A DNA stretch of 64,000 nt from Lewinellaceae bacterium SD302 (GTDB lineage Bacteria; Bacteroidota; Bacteroidia; Chitinophagales; Saprospiraceae). The stretch lies in contig PDLQ01000008.1 in the NCBI GenBank assembly GCA_002591745.1, forward strand, positions 124,001 to 188,000, read 5' to 3'. Within the stretch, counting starts at the first letter, position 1. Every line of letters begins with the position of its first letter. The notes below the pieces were generated by a model that made no database searches, was not told the DNA's origin, and worked only from the letters and a program-made list of their open reading frames with translations. Below, one piece after another: positions 9,751 through 18,906 of the stretch. A program made the position numbers and the translations under genes.

Positions 9751-10500
9751 TTACAAACTATATTCCACCGCCAGCCGAACTGACCTCGGGCTAAGGTCAA
9801 TTGAAGTTCCGGTACTGGCCTGTTCAAAGCGGTCTTCTCGCTCTGTTTTTGTCGAAATAAGATTGTAACCTAAATAACCGGCGAAGGCCGTTGCTCTCCA
9901 GTGCTCATTGAAACTATAGGTCAGGCCTAGTTGACTCCCCAGGTTAATACTCCGCACATAACTTTCGGATTCAGCAAGATTTTGGTTGTTGCGGTCAAAG
10001 ACATCCTGCCTGAATTTGCCCAGACTATAAGAAAGATGGGGTTCCACGAATATCGAGAACCGATCGTCTGGATTGACTGTAAAACGACCAAATACACAAG
10101 GATTAAATTGGGTGTAGACTGTTTCAATATCCTGGGTAGTGGAAAAAATGATTGGATTGAAGATTTCGAAACTCCCGCTACCAAAGCTTATAATATCTCC
10201 TCTAAACGGAGGTATTACGATGGAATTAGGTACGTTACTAACCGTTCTGCGACTGTGATCAACCGAACGCCCATAACCTATACAAAGACCTACTTGCCAA
10301 TTCCGATCAACCCGCCGCATTACGTAAGGATTGATGGAGAAGGAACTGGACTTGTTGTCGTCATCCGCCCTTTGGCTGCTCAGGCTCAGACTGCCGCCAA
10401 AAGTAATGGTATGTTTGAATACCGTTTCGGATTGTGCGATCAGGCTCGTCGTTGCAACCGAAAGCAGTAAAACGGTGAGTATTGCGTAGAGAATGCGCAT
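9751..10500 (-). CDS. Outer membrane beta-barrel protein, function unknown
   Basis: The 249 aa start with a cleavable signal peptide (MRILYAILTVLLLSVATTSL, cut near IAQS), followed by alternating polar/hydrophobic strands such as ITFGGSLSLSS, WQVGLCIGYGRSVD, FSIFVEPHLSYSLGKF and WRATAFAGYLGYNLIS, and a final strand SVRLAVEYSL. This is typical of small Bacteroidota outer-membrane barrels of about eight strands. No catalytic motif is visible. It precedes the pseudouridine synthase on the same strand with a 2-bp gap. Confidence 0.75.
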   Translation of the reverse strand: MRILYAILTVLLLSVATTSLIAQSETVFKHTITFGGSLSLSSQRADDDNKSSSFSINPYVMRRVDRNWQVGLCIGYGRSVDHSRRTVSNVPNSIVIPPFRGDIISFGSGSFEIFNPIIFSTTQDIETVYTQFNPCVFGRFTVNPDDRFSIFVEPHLSYSLGKFRQDVFDRNNQNLAESESYVRSINLGSQLGLTYSFNEHWRATAFAGYLGYNLISTKTEREDRFEQASTGTSIDLSPRSVRLAVEYSL

Positions 10501-10549
10501 TTTTCAAGGCTTGTAATAGGTGATCAAATCAGCCAGCAAAATAAAGATT

Positions 10550-11425
10550 ATGTATCGTTTAATTATCACTCTTTCAGTTCTGTCCTTGTTCATCGGATGT
10601 ACACCTAAGACAGTGAAAGATAATGTGGCTGATAATACAGGGGAGGAACGAAGCCAGAATAATGAAGATGATGGCTATCAAAGTAGCAGTGATCCCGGTG
10701 AAGCTCCATTAACAATCTCCCGTGAAAACACTAATGACGAACGGCCGGTAATGATGGGCCCGGCCGACCAATTACTCAAGAAAGCCCTGAATGCCCACGG
10801 GGGTGAACGCTACTTCCAGGCCGAATACGTATTTGCCTTTCGCAAAAAAGACTACCGTTTCAAGAACGATGGCAAAAACTACCGCTACGAAAGCACCAGC
10901 CAAAAGGATGGTTCCATGATCGTGGATGTACTGGAAAACGGTCAGTTCTCCCGCACTATCGATGGTCAGGCGACGAGACTGACGCCCAAGCAAATCGCCG
11001 CTGGCACGGAAAGCCTCAACTCCGTAATTTACTTTGCTACTTTGCCAGCCAAACTAACCGACCCGGCCGTGAATCTGGAACACGCCGGCCCACACATCAT
11101 TAAAGGCCAGCGTTACGAAACATTACAAGTTTCATTCGATGAAGAAGGCGGCGGTAACGACCACGACGACAACTTTCGCTACTGGATCAATGAGGAAACT
11201 GGCCGTATCGATTATTTGGCTTACGACTATACAGTCAACGGTGGCGGCGTACGTTTCCGTAGTGCTTACAACCCCAGGGTGGTTGACGGGATACTTTTTC
11301 AGGATTACGTGAATTATAAAGCACCGTTAGGTACTGACCTGAGTGAACTACCGATGCTCTATGCCTCTGGAAAATTAGAAGAACTATCCCGGATTGAAAC
11401 GGAAGACGTTGTTTCCCTTAATTGA
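10550..11425 (+). CDS. Lipoprotein of a DUF6503-like family
   Basis: The chosen ATG gives MYRLIITLSVLSLFIGC, a lipoprotein signal with the lipobox Cys at 17; the ATG at 10520 would only lengthen the signal. After a low-complexity Asn/Asp/Glu linker comes AHGGERYFQAEYVFAFRKKD, and later EEGGGNDHDD, YWINEETGRIDYLAYDY and GGGVRFRSAYNPR. I associate this pattern with Bacteroidota proteins grouped as DUF6503, possibly with a LolA/LolB-like lipid-handling fold (inference). It carries two exact CAAAGTAGCA decamers inside the coding region (10679 and 11035). Its stop overlaps the convergent T9SS gene by 8 bp. Confidence 0.7.
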   Translation: MYRLIITLSVLSLFIGCTPKTVKDNVADNTGEERSQNNEDDGYQSSSDPGEAPLTISRENTNDERPVMMGPADQLLKKALNAHGGERYFQAEYVFAFRKKDYRFKNDGKNYRYESTSQKDGSMIVDVLENGQFSRTIDGQATRLTPKQIAAGTESLNSVIYFATLPAKLTDPAVNLEHAGPHIIKGQRYETLQVSFDEEGGGNDHDDNFRYWINEETGRIDYLAYDYTVNGGGVRFRSAYNPRVVDGILFQDYVNYKAPLGTDLSELPMLYASGKLEELSRIETEDVVSLN

Positions 11426-12224
11426 CCACGATGCGTTTAGTGATTTCGCCCTGATCAGTCGTTAGTCGTAAAAAGTAGATACCGGAAGGGAGATTAGCAA
11501 CATCAATATCAACGAGCCGTTCCGAACCCGCAAAGCTTTGTCGACGGACCGTTTTACCCGTGGTGTTGATCAGCGATACATTCAACTCGGTGAAGGATGT
11601 GTTATTGATCATATCTATATACACCCTACTGTTCGCGGGATTGGGATAGGCCTCGAAGTCTTCAGCAGTGAGCTGAGGATCTGCGACATCTACGGATAAG
11701 GCGCAGTCACCCAATTCGCCTAAATTATTGATAAAATCAATCAAACTAATTCCGCTGTTCATGTTCCCTCCAATGGGGCCATGGATCTCTTCATCAATGA
11801 CGTTGAGATAAGACGGCCCACAGCCACTGAGTTCCACGCATAATTCGATGGCGTCATTATTCCAATAACCGTCAAAGAATACATAGTTGGCCAGAAAAAT
11901 AATCTCCCCTTCGTATTCAAGCGGTAAGTTAGTAGCACAATTGAGACCGTCTTGCCCTACCAGTGTAAGCGTGTCGGTTCCCAGGTCGTCCGGACCGTTC
12001 AATATGTCGATGATCTCGACCTGAAGTGTAGGTGTGGACCAGTTGCCAGATATCGGTATGTCTACGTATTCAATGATGCTGGCCCGGTAGACCCGGGTAT
12101 CCGGTCCGTACATACCGCAAAAGGTGTTGCTAAACGAGGAACAGGTGCAAGCTTGCACGGCAGAAAAGCCGGATAAGGAAACGAGACCGATGAGTAGAAA
12201 AAGACGTGAGTAGAAAAAGCGCAT
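11418..12224 (-). CDS. T9SS-sorted secreted protein with Cys-rich N-terminal domain
   Basis: Secreted through Sec and then the type IX system. The start at 12224 (MRFFYSRLFLLIGLVSLSGF) gives a clean signal peptide; an upstream ATG at 12275 spoils it. The mature N-terminus ACTCSS with later paired cysteines recalls NTR/TIMP-like domains (a weak resemblance). The last ~75 residues are a type A sorting domain: YPNPANSRVYIDM, then LPSGIYFLRLTTDQGEITKR and a short basic end, which is removed on surface attachment. No enzyme motif is seen, so the role is unknown. It overlaps the convergent lipoprotein gene by 8 bp. Confidence 0.82.
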   Translation of the reverse strand: MRFFYSRLFLLIGLVSLSGFSAVQACTCSSFSNTFCGMYGPDTRVYRASIIEYVDIPISGNWSTPTLQVEIIDILNGPDDLGTDTLTLVGQDGLNCATNLPLEYEGEIIFLANYVFFDGYWNNDAIELCVELSGCGPSYLNVIDEEIHGPIGGNMNSGISLIDFINNLGELGDCALSVDVADPQLTAEDFEAYPNPANSRVYIDMINNTSFTELNVSLINTTGKTVRRQSFAGSERLVDIDVANLPSGIYFLRLTTDQGEITKRIVVN

Positions 12225-12344
12225 ATTGCTAATATTTGGCGAACGAGTGAACTGTAAATACAAGAGACAGAGCAAGTTAAAAACTTTATCTGACTACTAA
12301 TAAGACCCAAAACGATCATTTTCGCTGCATCACCAGTAAAATAA

Positions 12345-12875
12345 TTAGTACACCTTTTCCACACTTTCCGGTAAATAACTCCCCCACTTCTTATTGTAGG
12401 TATGTACGCGCTCGGTCGGCTGCCCTTTGGCATCTTCCAACGGTAGTCCGGCGAGACTCCAGGCGTAAATGCTGCCGTAAAGGTTGTAAACTTTTTCAAA
12501 GCCACGCTCACGTAGTTTTTTTGCTATTCTTTCGCTACGATAGCCAATGGTGCAGTAGACGACGACGGGGCGGTCTTGGGCAAATCCATCCAGCAGTTTA
12601 TAATTTGGCCGGTCGTAACCGATCATGACTGCACCGGGCAGATGACTGACCTGGTATTCCTCCGTTTCCCGGGCATCCAGATAGATGGGAGCGTCCAAAC
12701 CTTGGGCAGTGGTTGGGCTGATGGCATATTCATCGGCGGAAATGGTACGCGCCAGTTTTTCATTCAGCGGGCTATAGCTCGTTGCGAGTTCCTTGGGAAC
12801 TGGTTGTGACTGGCAGCTTACGCCCGCGAGCATCAGCAAACAGAACCCGGCGCTACGAAGGAGTGAAATGCTCAT
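12345..12875 (-). CDS. Rhodanese-domain lipoprotein
   Basis: Starting at MSISLLRSAGFCLLMLAGVSC gives a lipobox Cys near 21, so the protein is probably lipid-anchored in the periplasm or outer membrane. The rhodanese domain (about 45-145) shows YLDARETEEYQVSHLPGA and the active loop VVYCTIGYRSE, whose Cys would carry a persulfide; ends in GLPLE. Sulfur-transfer or thiol-redox role inferred from the family. A 7-codon longer start at 12896 is possible but less signal-like. Two direct repeats lie upstream. Confidence 0.85.
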   Translation of the reverse strand: MSISLLRSAGFCLLMLAGVSCQSQPVPKELATSYSPLNEKLARTISADEYAISPTTAQGLDAPIYLDARETEEYQVSHLPGAVMIGYDRPNYKLLDGFAQDRPVVVYCTIGYRSERIAKKLRERGFEKVYNLYGSIYAWSLAGLPLEDAKGQPTERVHTYNKKWGSYLPESVEKVY

Positions 12876-12883
12876 CTTGTATA

Positions 12884-12930
12884 GTGTATCAAGCAAAATA
12901 GCCCTGTTTTATCTGGTGTATCAAGCAAAA
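12884..12930. repeat. Two 15-bp direct repeats upstream of the rhodanese gene
   Basis: GTGTATCAAGCAAAA occurs at 12884-12898 and 12916-12930, 32 bp apart (about three helical turns), directly upstream of the minus-strand rhodanese lipoprotein start. Could be paired operator half-sites or a local duplication. Confidence 0.6.
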
Positions 12931-12951
12931 CGCATGAGCTGCCACTTTAGA

Positions 12952-14088
12952 TCACTCGCTTAGTTCCAATTTCTCCGGTCCGTGTCCCATCCGGTCGGCA
13001 ATGTACTTTCCTTCGGCGGTTAGCGGAAGCAGTTGCTCCCGCACGAAATTCCGGACCGGTAGTGCAATGCTGTCCGGATAGAGTAAGTGCAGATTGGGGC
13101 CGGCATCCAAGGTGAAGTAAAGTGGATTCCTGGTATCCGCTCTCCACTGCTGCACTGCCCGGATGGCAGTAATCGTATTAGGTTCCATTAACAGATAAGG
13201 TGGCTGGCTGGCCATCATGAGTGCGTGCAGGGTCAATGCTTCGGACTCCAGGATACTGCCGAAGCGGTCCATGTCGCCATTACTAAGTACGGTCAGCATT
13301 TCCTCGCAATTGCGCTGGGCTTGTTTGTAGCGGGGTTCGGCGTAGGGGCTATTGTCCATCAGGCCGTGGCCGGCACTGCTACTCACACTCTTTTCTCCGC
13401 TACTGATGAGTAGAATATCGTCGTGGAACGCTTTAAAGTTCTGGTGCAGGCGCTCCCCTACCGGAACGGCGTATTCAAGGCTGCCACCCGTCTGACCATT
13501 CGCGGAGCCGGGCAGGCTTTGAAGTCCTGACAATTCTCCCCAAACCGCCGCGTCCGCGTAAACCGAACGGCAGGCACTGCCAGAACCCAGTCGGGCCAGA
13601 TAGCTGACTTTGCGCCATCTCTCCGATTTGTCTTTGATGGGTTCGAATAAACGCTCTTCCATATCCACCAGACAGCAAGCCAGGGCACTCATCCCCGAAG
13701 CGGAACTGGCGATACCGGCCGAGTGGGGAAAACTGTTACTGGTTTCAATTTTGAACTCCAATTGCCGCAGAAAAGGGTAAATGGGGAAAAGCTTGGTGAA
13801 ATAGTCCGCCGTTCGCCGGGCGAAGTCATCACGTTGTACGCCGTCCAGTAAGAGTTCTACTTTCGCCCGATCGGTCATTTCTCCGGTGCGTACGGCGTAG
13901 TGCAGCGTAGTATCCGTGGCCGCACTATCCAGCGTAAAGCTTACCGAGGGGTTGCGGGGCAGTTGATTTCCGTATTTGCCCCAGTACTTGACCAAGGCGA
14001 TATTACTGGGGCAGCGCCAGCGTAAGGAGCCGGAGGACACTTCACTGGTGATGAGGCGGAGGGAGGAATTTTCGTAAGTGTTGGACAT
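12952..14088 (-). CDS. mvaD: Diphosphomevalonate decarboxylase
   Basis: Makes isopentenyl diphosphate from mevalonate 5-diphosphate with ATP, the last step of the mevalonate route, in the cytoplasm. The 378 aa belong to the GHMP superfamily: WRCPSNIALVKYWGKYGNQL (about 24-43), the glycine/serine-rich PHSAGIASSASGMSALA, and LDAGPNLHLLYP near the C-terminus. Its presence shows isoprenoids are made by the mevalonate rather than the MEP route, as in many flavobacteria and saprospiria. No other mevalonate genes are nearby. Confidence 0.93.
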   Translation of the reverse strand: MSNTYENSSLRLITSEVSSGSLRWRCPSNIALVKYWGKYGNQLPRNPSVSFTLDSAATDTTLHYAVRTGEMTDRAKVELLLDGVQRDDFARRTADYFTKLFPIYPFLRQLEFKIETSNSFPHSAGIASSASGMSALACCLVDMEERLFEPIKDKSERWRKVSYLARLGSGSACRSVYADAAVWGELSGLQSLPGSANGQTGGSLEYAVPVGERLHQNFKAFHDDILLISSGEKSVSSSAGHGLMDNSPYAEPRYKQAQRNCEEMLTVLSNGDMDRFGSILESEALTLHALMMASQPPYLLMEPNTITAIRAVQQWRADTRNPLYFTLDAGPNLHLLYPDSIALPVRNFVREQLLPLTAEGKYIADRMGHGPEKLELSE

Positions 14089-14128
14089 GATTCGAAGGTA
14101 GAAAACAATTTAAGAGCTTATCGACTAT

Positions 14129-14827
14129 TTAGTTCACAGCCTGCTTGGGTCTTAGAATAAACAAACTGAGTCCGACGGTCTGAATCAGCATTACAAATAG
14201 CTGTAAACCCACAATGATCTTCTGGGCCGTTACCTGTAATTGCAGAGCAGCCGGAGAAGACCAGGCCCTTGGCCCCAGCAGCATGATCCCGATCTGAATA
14301 AGGAAAACAATGGCAAAAAGGTACATCACTGCTGCAAAAAAGTTGGGGTAGCGTTGCTCTTTACGAATCAGGCCGGCAAAGAGTAAACTCAATATCCAAA
14401 ATGAGATAAAACCTATCCTGACACAAACCGTATGCAGGCGGTAATTAACGTCTAATGGATACCAAACAATACCGATGTAAGCCAAGGCGGATCCGAAGCT
14501 TAAAAGAGCCACTAAAATGGCTCTTACCCTTTGTTTGCCCTCTTCAAACAGAAAGGGCAAAAGATTGAACAGCACCACCATGAGTAAAGCAGCAATGCGG
14601 AGACCGTTATCGAAGTAGTTATTACTCACCACGTTACTTGTGCCATTCCACGCCCGACGCCGTCCCAGATCACTGAGGTAGTTGTTCCACCAATCATATC
14701 CAGTAGACTGACGGTCAAGAATAGTACCACCGGGGTAGCTCTCGGTAGCCATGAAAATAGCGGAGGCGGTATACAGGATACCGCCTCCACATATTATCAA
14801 AAACGATAATATTATGAATTTCTTCAT
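14129..14827 (-). CDS. DUF998-like integral membrane protein
   Basis: The 232 aa contain about six hydrophobic segments. Near the N-terminus YPGGTILD and WWNNYLSDLGRRR match a pattern I associate with DUF998-type membrane proteins, whose function is not established. It starts 11 bp downstream of the M1 peptidase stop codon on the same strand, so it is probably in that operon. Confidence 0.65.
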   Translation of the reverse strand: MKKFIILSFLIICGGGILYTASAIFMATESYPGGTILDRQSTGYDWWNNYLSDLGRRRAWNGTSNVVSNNYFDNGLRIAALLMVVLFNLLPFLFEEGKQRVRAILVALLSFGSALAYIGIVWYPLDVNYRLHTVCVRIGFISFWILSLLFAGLIRKEQRYPNFFAAVMYLFAIVFLIQIGIMLLGPRAWSSPAALQLQVTAQKIIVGLQLFVMLIQTVGLSLFILRPKQAVN

Positions 14828-14838
14828 ATGTACAACAG

Positions 14839-17181
14839 CTATTCCTCGCTGCCTTCGCTTTCACGCTCTTGTGCCCGCCGGTTACGCTGCATCGGATTCT
14901 CACCACCTCCACGGCGACGCCCCTGATAGAGGTCGAAACGGCTTTGCTCCGGACGATTAGGGAAGTAGTTGTTACCACGGTCTGTGTCGGCGGTTTCCAA
15001 ATACGGATCCAAGACTACTTCATCAACCGCTTGGTCAAAAACAAAGACCTTGCTTACTTCTTTGTAATTCAGTTTCCAGATTTCAGCCGGGATCGTACGG
15101 TCTTCTACTGTACCATCAGCCATTTTGAATTGTAGGATGATGGGCATCACCAATCCACCTACGTTCTCGAAGTCCAATTGGTAGTAGAATTCGTTGGCGT
15201 TTAAAACGGCTCGCTCTTCATCAGAAAGACCTGCTTCAAATTTCTGGTACTCTTCGCGGTCCAAAATCGAAGCTTCCAGCGGGTCGTACTCCGTATAGAA
15301 GTCACGGAGGCTACGATCTTGCTCATCGTAAGTTTGTGCAATTTCTTTTTCATTACGAATGCTGCTGATGTTACGCGGCTCCTCCACCTCTTGTTTTTTG
15401 GCCAGTGGATTTTCAACGTCGGGATTTTGACTATTGATCCTGTAAGGCGTAACACCGGTCAGCGCAATATCGACGTTATCAGTTGTAAAGAACCAACCGC
15501 GCCAGAACCAGTCCAAATCTACGCCGGAGGCATCTTCCATCAAGCGGAAAAGATCAGCGGGTTCAGGATGCTTGAACATCCATTGCCGAGAATACTGCTT
15601 AAAGGCATAATCGAAGTTCTCACGTCCAAGAATGGTCTCGCGCAGAATATTCAATCCGGTAGCCGGTTTACCGTAAGCATTATTACCAAATTGGTAAATA
15701 GACTCCGAATTGGTCATAATTGGCGAAATGTACTTTTTATCGCCTTTCATGTAATCTACGATCTTGTGAGCAGGTCCTCGCCGACTGGGGTAGTCTCGCT
15801 CCCATTGTTGCTCAGTCAGATACTGAAGGAAAGTATTTAAGCCTTCGTCCATCCAGGTCCACTGACGCTCGTCAGAGTTGACAATCATCGGGAAGTAGTT
15901 GTGTCCTACCTCGTGAATGATCACGCCGATCATACCGTACTTCGTTCTTTCGCTATAAGTACCGTCTTCTTCGGTGCGGCCGAAATTGAAACAGATCATT
16001 GGATACTCCATACCAATATTGGCAGCGTTAATCGACCAGGCTACCGGGTAGGGATAATTAAAGGTATAGTGAGTATACCACTTCAAGGTGTGGGCCACCG
16101 CCTTCGTACTGAAGCGTTCCCATAGTGGGTTACCTTCTTTTGGGTACATGGACATGGCCATCACCACGGTGCCATCATCCTGAGCTACACCCATAGCGTC
16201 CCAGATAAATTTGCGAGAACTGGCCCAGCCAAAGTCACGTACGTTTTCTGCTTTGAACTTCCAAGTCTTCATTTTAGTCGACTTGCCTTTTTCCGCCTCT
16301 TCAGCTTCTTCCTGAGTGACGATCAACACGGGTTGTACTCTTTCTTTACGAGCAGCTTCCATCCGCTTACGTTGTTCGCGGGTCATTACGTCGCCTTCAT
16401 TTTGCAGGGTACCAGTAGCTGCTACCAAGTGGTCAGCTGGCACGGTGATATCTACCTCATAGTCACCGAAGGTCAGGGTGAACTCACCACTTCCCAAAAA
16501 TTGCTTATTCTGCCAACCGTCCTCATCCGTATACAGGGCCATACGGGGGTAGAACTGAGCGATGGTATAAAGGTAGTTATCATTTTCCTCGAAGTACTCA
16601 TAGCCAGAGCGACCTCCGATCTTCATTCGGTCATTGATGTTGTACCACCACTTAATTTTGAGTTCCGTCTGATCACCGCTTTCAAGTGGCTCGTCCAACT
16701 CAACCCGCATCATGGTTTTCACTACGGTATAATCAGCGGGACTGTCATCTCCATGGCGTACGTAGTCAAGCTTAAAGCCGCCATCAAAACTGGGCTCCAG
16801 GCGAGACAGACCGCGTAGTGACATCCGCTCGTTTACTTTGCTAGTTCCGATTTTGTAGGTATCAGAGTCCTTGGCACGCATGTTCTGGTCGAGCTGTACC
16901 CAGAGGTAGAATAGCTTATCAGGGGAGTTGTTGTGATAGGTAATGGTTTGCTCGCCGTATATCCTCTGGTTTTCGTCATCAAGGCGGATATCCATTTTGT
17001 AATCAGCCTGCTGTTGCCAATACTGGTGGCCAGGCATGCCGGCTGCATTACGATAGACATTCGGCGTAGGTAATTCCGTTCCTAGCTGGCGGAAGGGATT
17101 CTTGTTAATGTTTTCTGTTTGGGCCATTAAGTTACCACTGACTAGTAGCATCATGACTAATAATGAGAATATGTGCTTCAT
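14839..17181 (-). CDS. M1-family zinc metallopeptidase, exported
   Basis: An aminopeptidase-type enzyme that removes N-terminal residues from peptides. The 780 aa begin with a Sec signal (MKHIFSLLVMMLLVSGNLMA, cleaved near QTENIN). The zinc site is HEVGHNYFP (about 423) with the second Glu in WTWMDEGLNTF about 20 residues later. The N-terminal part has the beta-saddle of the family (MDIRLDDENQRIYGEQTI). The C-terminus is charged and repetitive (RRRGGGENPMQRNRRAQ). It lacks a T9SS domain and so probably stays periplasmic. First gene of an operon with the DUF998-like protein. Confidence 0.92.
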   Translation of the reverse strand: MKHIFSLLVMMLLVSGNLMAQTENINKNPFRQLGTELPTPNVYRNAAGMPGHQYWQQQADYKMDIRLDDENQRIYGEQTITYHNNSPDKLFYLWVQLDQNMRAKDSDTYKIGTSKVNERMSLRGLSRLEPSFDGGFKLDYVRHGDDSPADYTVVKTMMRVELDEPLESGDQTELKIKWWYNINDRMKIGGRSGYEYFEENDNYLYTIAQFYPRMALYTDEDGWQNKQFLGSGEFTLTFGDYEVDITVPADHLVAATGTLQNEGDVMTREQRKRMEAARKERVQPVLIVTQEEAEEAEKGKSTKMKTWKFKAENVRDFGWASSRKFIWDAMGVAQDDGTVVMAMSMYPKEGNPLWERFSTKAVAHTLKWYTHYTFNYPYPVAWSINAANIGMEYPMICFNFGRTEEDGTYSERTKYGMIGVIIHEVGHNYFPMIVNSDERQWTWMDEGLNTFLQYLTEQQWERDYPSRRGPAHKIVDYMKGDKKYISPIMTNSESIYQFGNNAYGKPATGLNILRETILGRENFDYAFKQYSRQWMFKHPEPADLFRLMEDASGVDLDWFWRGWFFTTDNVDIALTGVTPYRINSQNPDVENPLAKKQEVEEPRNISSIRNEKEIAQTYDEQDRSLRDFYTEYDPLEASILDREEYQKFEAGLSDEERAVLNANEFYYQLDFENVGGLVMPIILQFKMADGTVEDRTIPAEIWKLNYKEVSKVFVFDQAVDEVVLDPYLETADTDRGNNYFPNRPEQSRFDLYQGRRRGGGENPMQRNRRAQERESEGSEE

Positions 17182-17282
17182 TGGTTTTTAGACTGGATTA
17201 AGGATTAGTGAATATGGGAATGTAAATATAAGGACTTCAAGCCTGAGAAGCCTCTTTATTGCCGGACGTGTTTTGATTAACA

Positions 17283-17335
17283 AATCCAAGGACAAAGGAC
17301 GATCAGCGAAGCTAAAATAGCAATGTGTACCAGAA
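17283..17335 (+). repeat. Long (~46-bp) form of the AAAGTAGC repeat, divergent copy
   Basis: Contains GGACGATCAGCGAAGCTAAA and a degenerate core TAAAATAGCAATG. Aligns with the copies at 22998, 29463 and 49640. It lies in the 380-bp gap between the M1 peptidase and thrC, which otherwise holds the two parS-like sites and no gene. Confidence 0.7.
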
Positions 17336-17502
17336 GCGAAAGCATTATTAACCTACGGCGATCACCACAGATAAAGCAATAATTTATGACAATACAAGCT
17401 TGAGTTCGCTAGTAAATACTCCAGCATAAAGCAGCTTCATCAAGACTCGTGACAAGTTTTGATGACTTCGCCATCAATGATAAAATATACTTAACCAAAG
17501 AA

Positions 17503-17518
17503 TGTTCCACGTGGAACA
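17503..17518. other. parS: parS-like centromere site 1
   Basis: The perfect 16-bp palindrome TGTTCCACGTGGAACA matches the ParB (Spo0J) binding consensus TGTTNCACGTGNAACA. parS sites normally lie near the chromosome replication origin. Confidence 0.9.
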
Positions 17519-17545
17519 CTTTCACAAATCACGATGGACTTAAGA

Positions 17546-17561
17546 TGTTCCACGTGGAACA
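17546..17561. other. parS: parS-like centromere site 2
   Basis: A second identical TGTTCCACGTGGAACA, 43 bp from the first (about four helical turns, same face) and directly abutting the thrC stop codon. Two perfect copies side by side cannot be chance. No parA or parB gene is in the window. Confidence 0.9.
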
Positions 17562-18902
17562 TTAGACGTATTGCTCGAGCAACCATTTACGAACAGGAGA
17601 GTATATAATACTCATTTCAACAGCCACTTTCTCCCTGTTCTCTAACTCCGCAAGTCTCTCGGGAACCTCTATTTCGTGTCTAAGAATACGTTCTACATCA
17701 GGCTTAAACTTGCTAGGGTGGGCTGTTTCCAGGATTATGCCGTGGGATGAATTGGTCTCTTTTTGGTATCGATCTAAAGCTAAATAGCCTACTGCTCCAT
17801 GTGGATCAATAGTATAGTCGAAACGATCCTTTACTAGTTGAACTGCTGCTTCTGTTTCTAAATCAGTAAAAGCATAACCAGTAATGAGTTGGCGCATTGA
17901 TTCCCAAGTCGCCTTCTCTAGAGGATCTCTACCATTGATCTGCCCATATAAATTAGCCATTCTCGCGAAGTTACTAGGCTTGCCAACGTCCATAGCATTG
18001 GATAAAGTAGCCACACTAGGTCGTGGATTATAATTTCCCGATTGCAGGTACTGGGGCACAACATCATTGCTATTGGTCGCCGCAATGAATTGAGTAACGG
18101 GTAAACCAAGACGGTGGGCGAGTAAACCAGCCGTTAAATTGCCGAAATTGCCGCTGGGAATACAAAAGACCGGTGGGGTAATAATACCCTGTCCAAGTAA
18201 CTGTTTATATGCTTCAAAGTAGTAAAATGATTGAGGAATCAGTCGGGCGATATTAATACTATTGGCCGAGCTTAGACGAATCTGGTCGCGTAAATCCTCG
18301 TCCAAAAAAGCTTGCTTTACTAGGTGCTGGCAATCATCAAATGTACCATCAACCTCTAAGGCTTTAATATTATGGCCTAGGGTAGTGAGTTGTTTTTCTT
18401 GCAAGAGACTCACCTTACCTTTAGGGTAGAGAATAACAACTTCAATGCCTGGCGTCTGGTAAAAGCCCGCTGCAACAGCCCCTCCGGTATCTCCGGAAGT
18501 AGCTACTAAAATCACTAGTTGTTTGTCTTTTTCTTTATTAAAGTGCGCCATGAGGCGCGACATGAATCGGGCTCCAAAGTCTTTAAAGGCCAGAGAGGGA
18601 CCATGAAATAGCTCCAAAATGCTCTTCTGCTCATCCAGCTTAATGAGTGGTGCCGGGAAGTTTATGGCTTCCTCAACGATAGATCTTAGCGCATCATCAG
18701 CGATTGCTCCTTTCAATAATTGCCGGCTTACCCGGAAGCCGATCTCCGAAAAACTTAGATCAGGTAATTCTTGAAAGAATGACTCAGGTAATGGATCTAT
18801 CCGTTCTGGCATATATAGGCCATTGTCTGCCGGTAGTCCCCGAAAAATTGCCTCTTCTAAATCGACTCTTAACTCAGGATTATTGGTACTAAAAAACTGC
18901 AT
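17562..18902 (-). CDS. thrC: Threonine synthase
   Basis: Converts O-phosphohomoserine to threonine with pyridoxal phosphate. The 446 aa contain the PLP lysine in GPSLAFKDFGARF (Lys107) and the phosphate/cofactor motifs VATSGDTGGAVAAGF and CIPSGNFGNLTAG. It is the last gene of thrA-thrB-thrC, starting 4 bp after the thrB stop codon. Its 3' end touches the second parS-like site. Confidence 0.96.
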   Translation of the reverse strand: MQFFSTNNPELRVDLEEAIFRGLPADNGLYMPERIDPLPESFFQELPDLSFSEIGFRVSRQLLKGAIADDALRSIVEEAINFPAPLIKLDEQKSILELFHGPSLAFKDFGARFMSRLMAHFNKEKDKQLVILVATSGDTGGAVAAGFYQTPGIEVVILYPKGKVSLLQEKQLTTLGHNIKALEVDGTFDDCQHLVKQAFLDEDLRDQIRLSSANSINIARLIPQSFYYFEAYKQLLGQGIITPPVFCIPSGNFGNLTAGLLAHRLGLPVTQFIAATNSNDVVPQYLQSGNYNPRPSVATLSNAMDVGKPSNFARMANLYGQINGRDPLEKATWESMRQLITGYAFTDLETEAAVQLVKDRFDYTIDPHGAVGYLALDRYQKETNSSHGIILETAHPSKFKPDVERILRHEIEVPERLAELENREKVAVEMSIIYSPVRKWLLEQYV

Positions 18903-18906
18903 TGGA

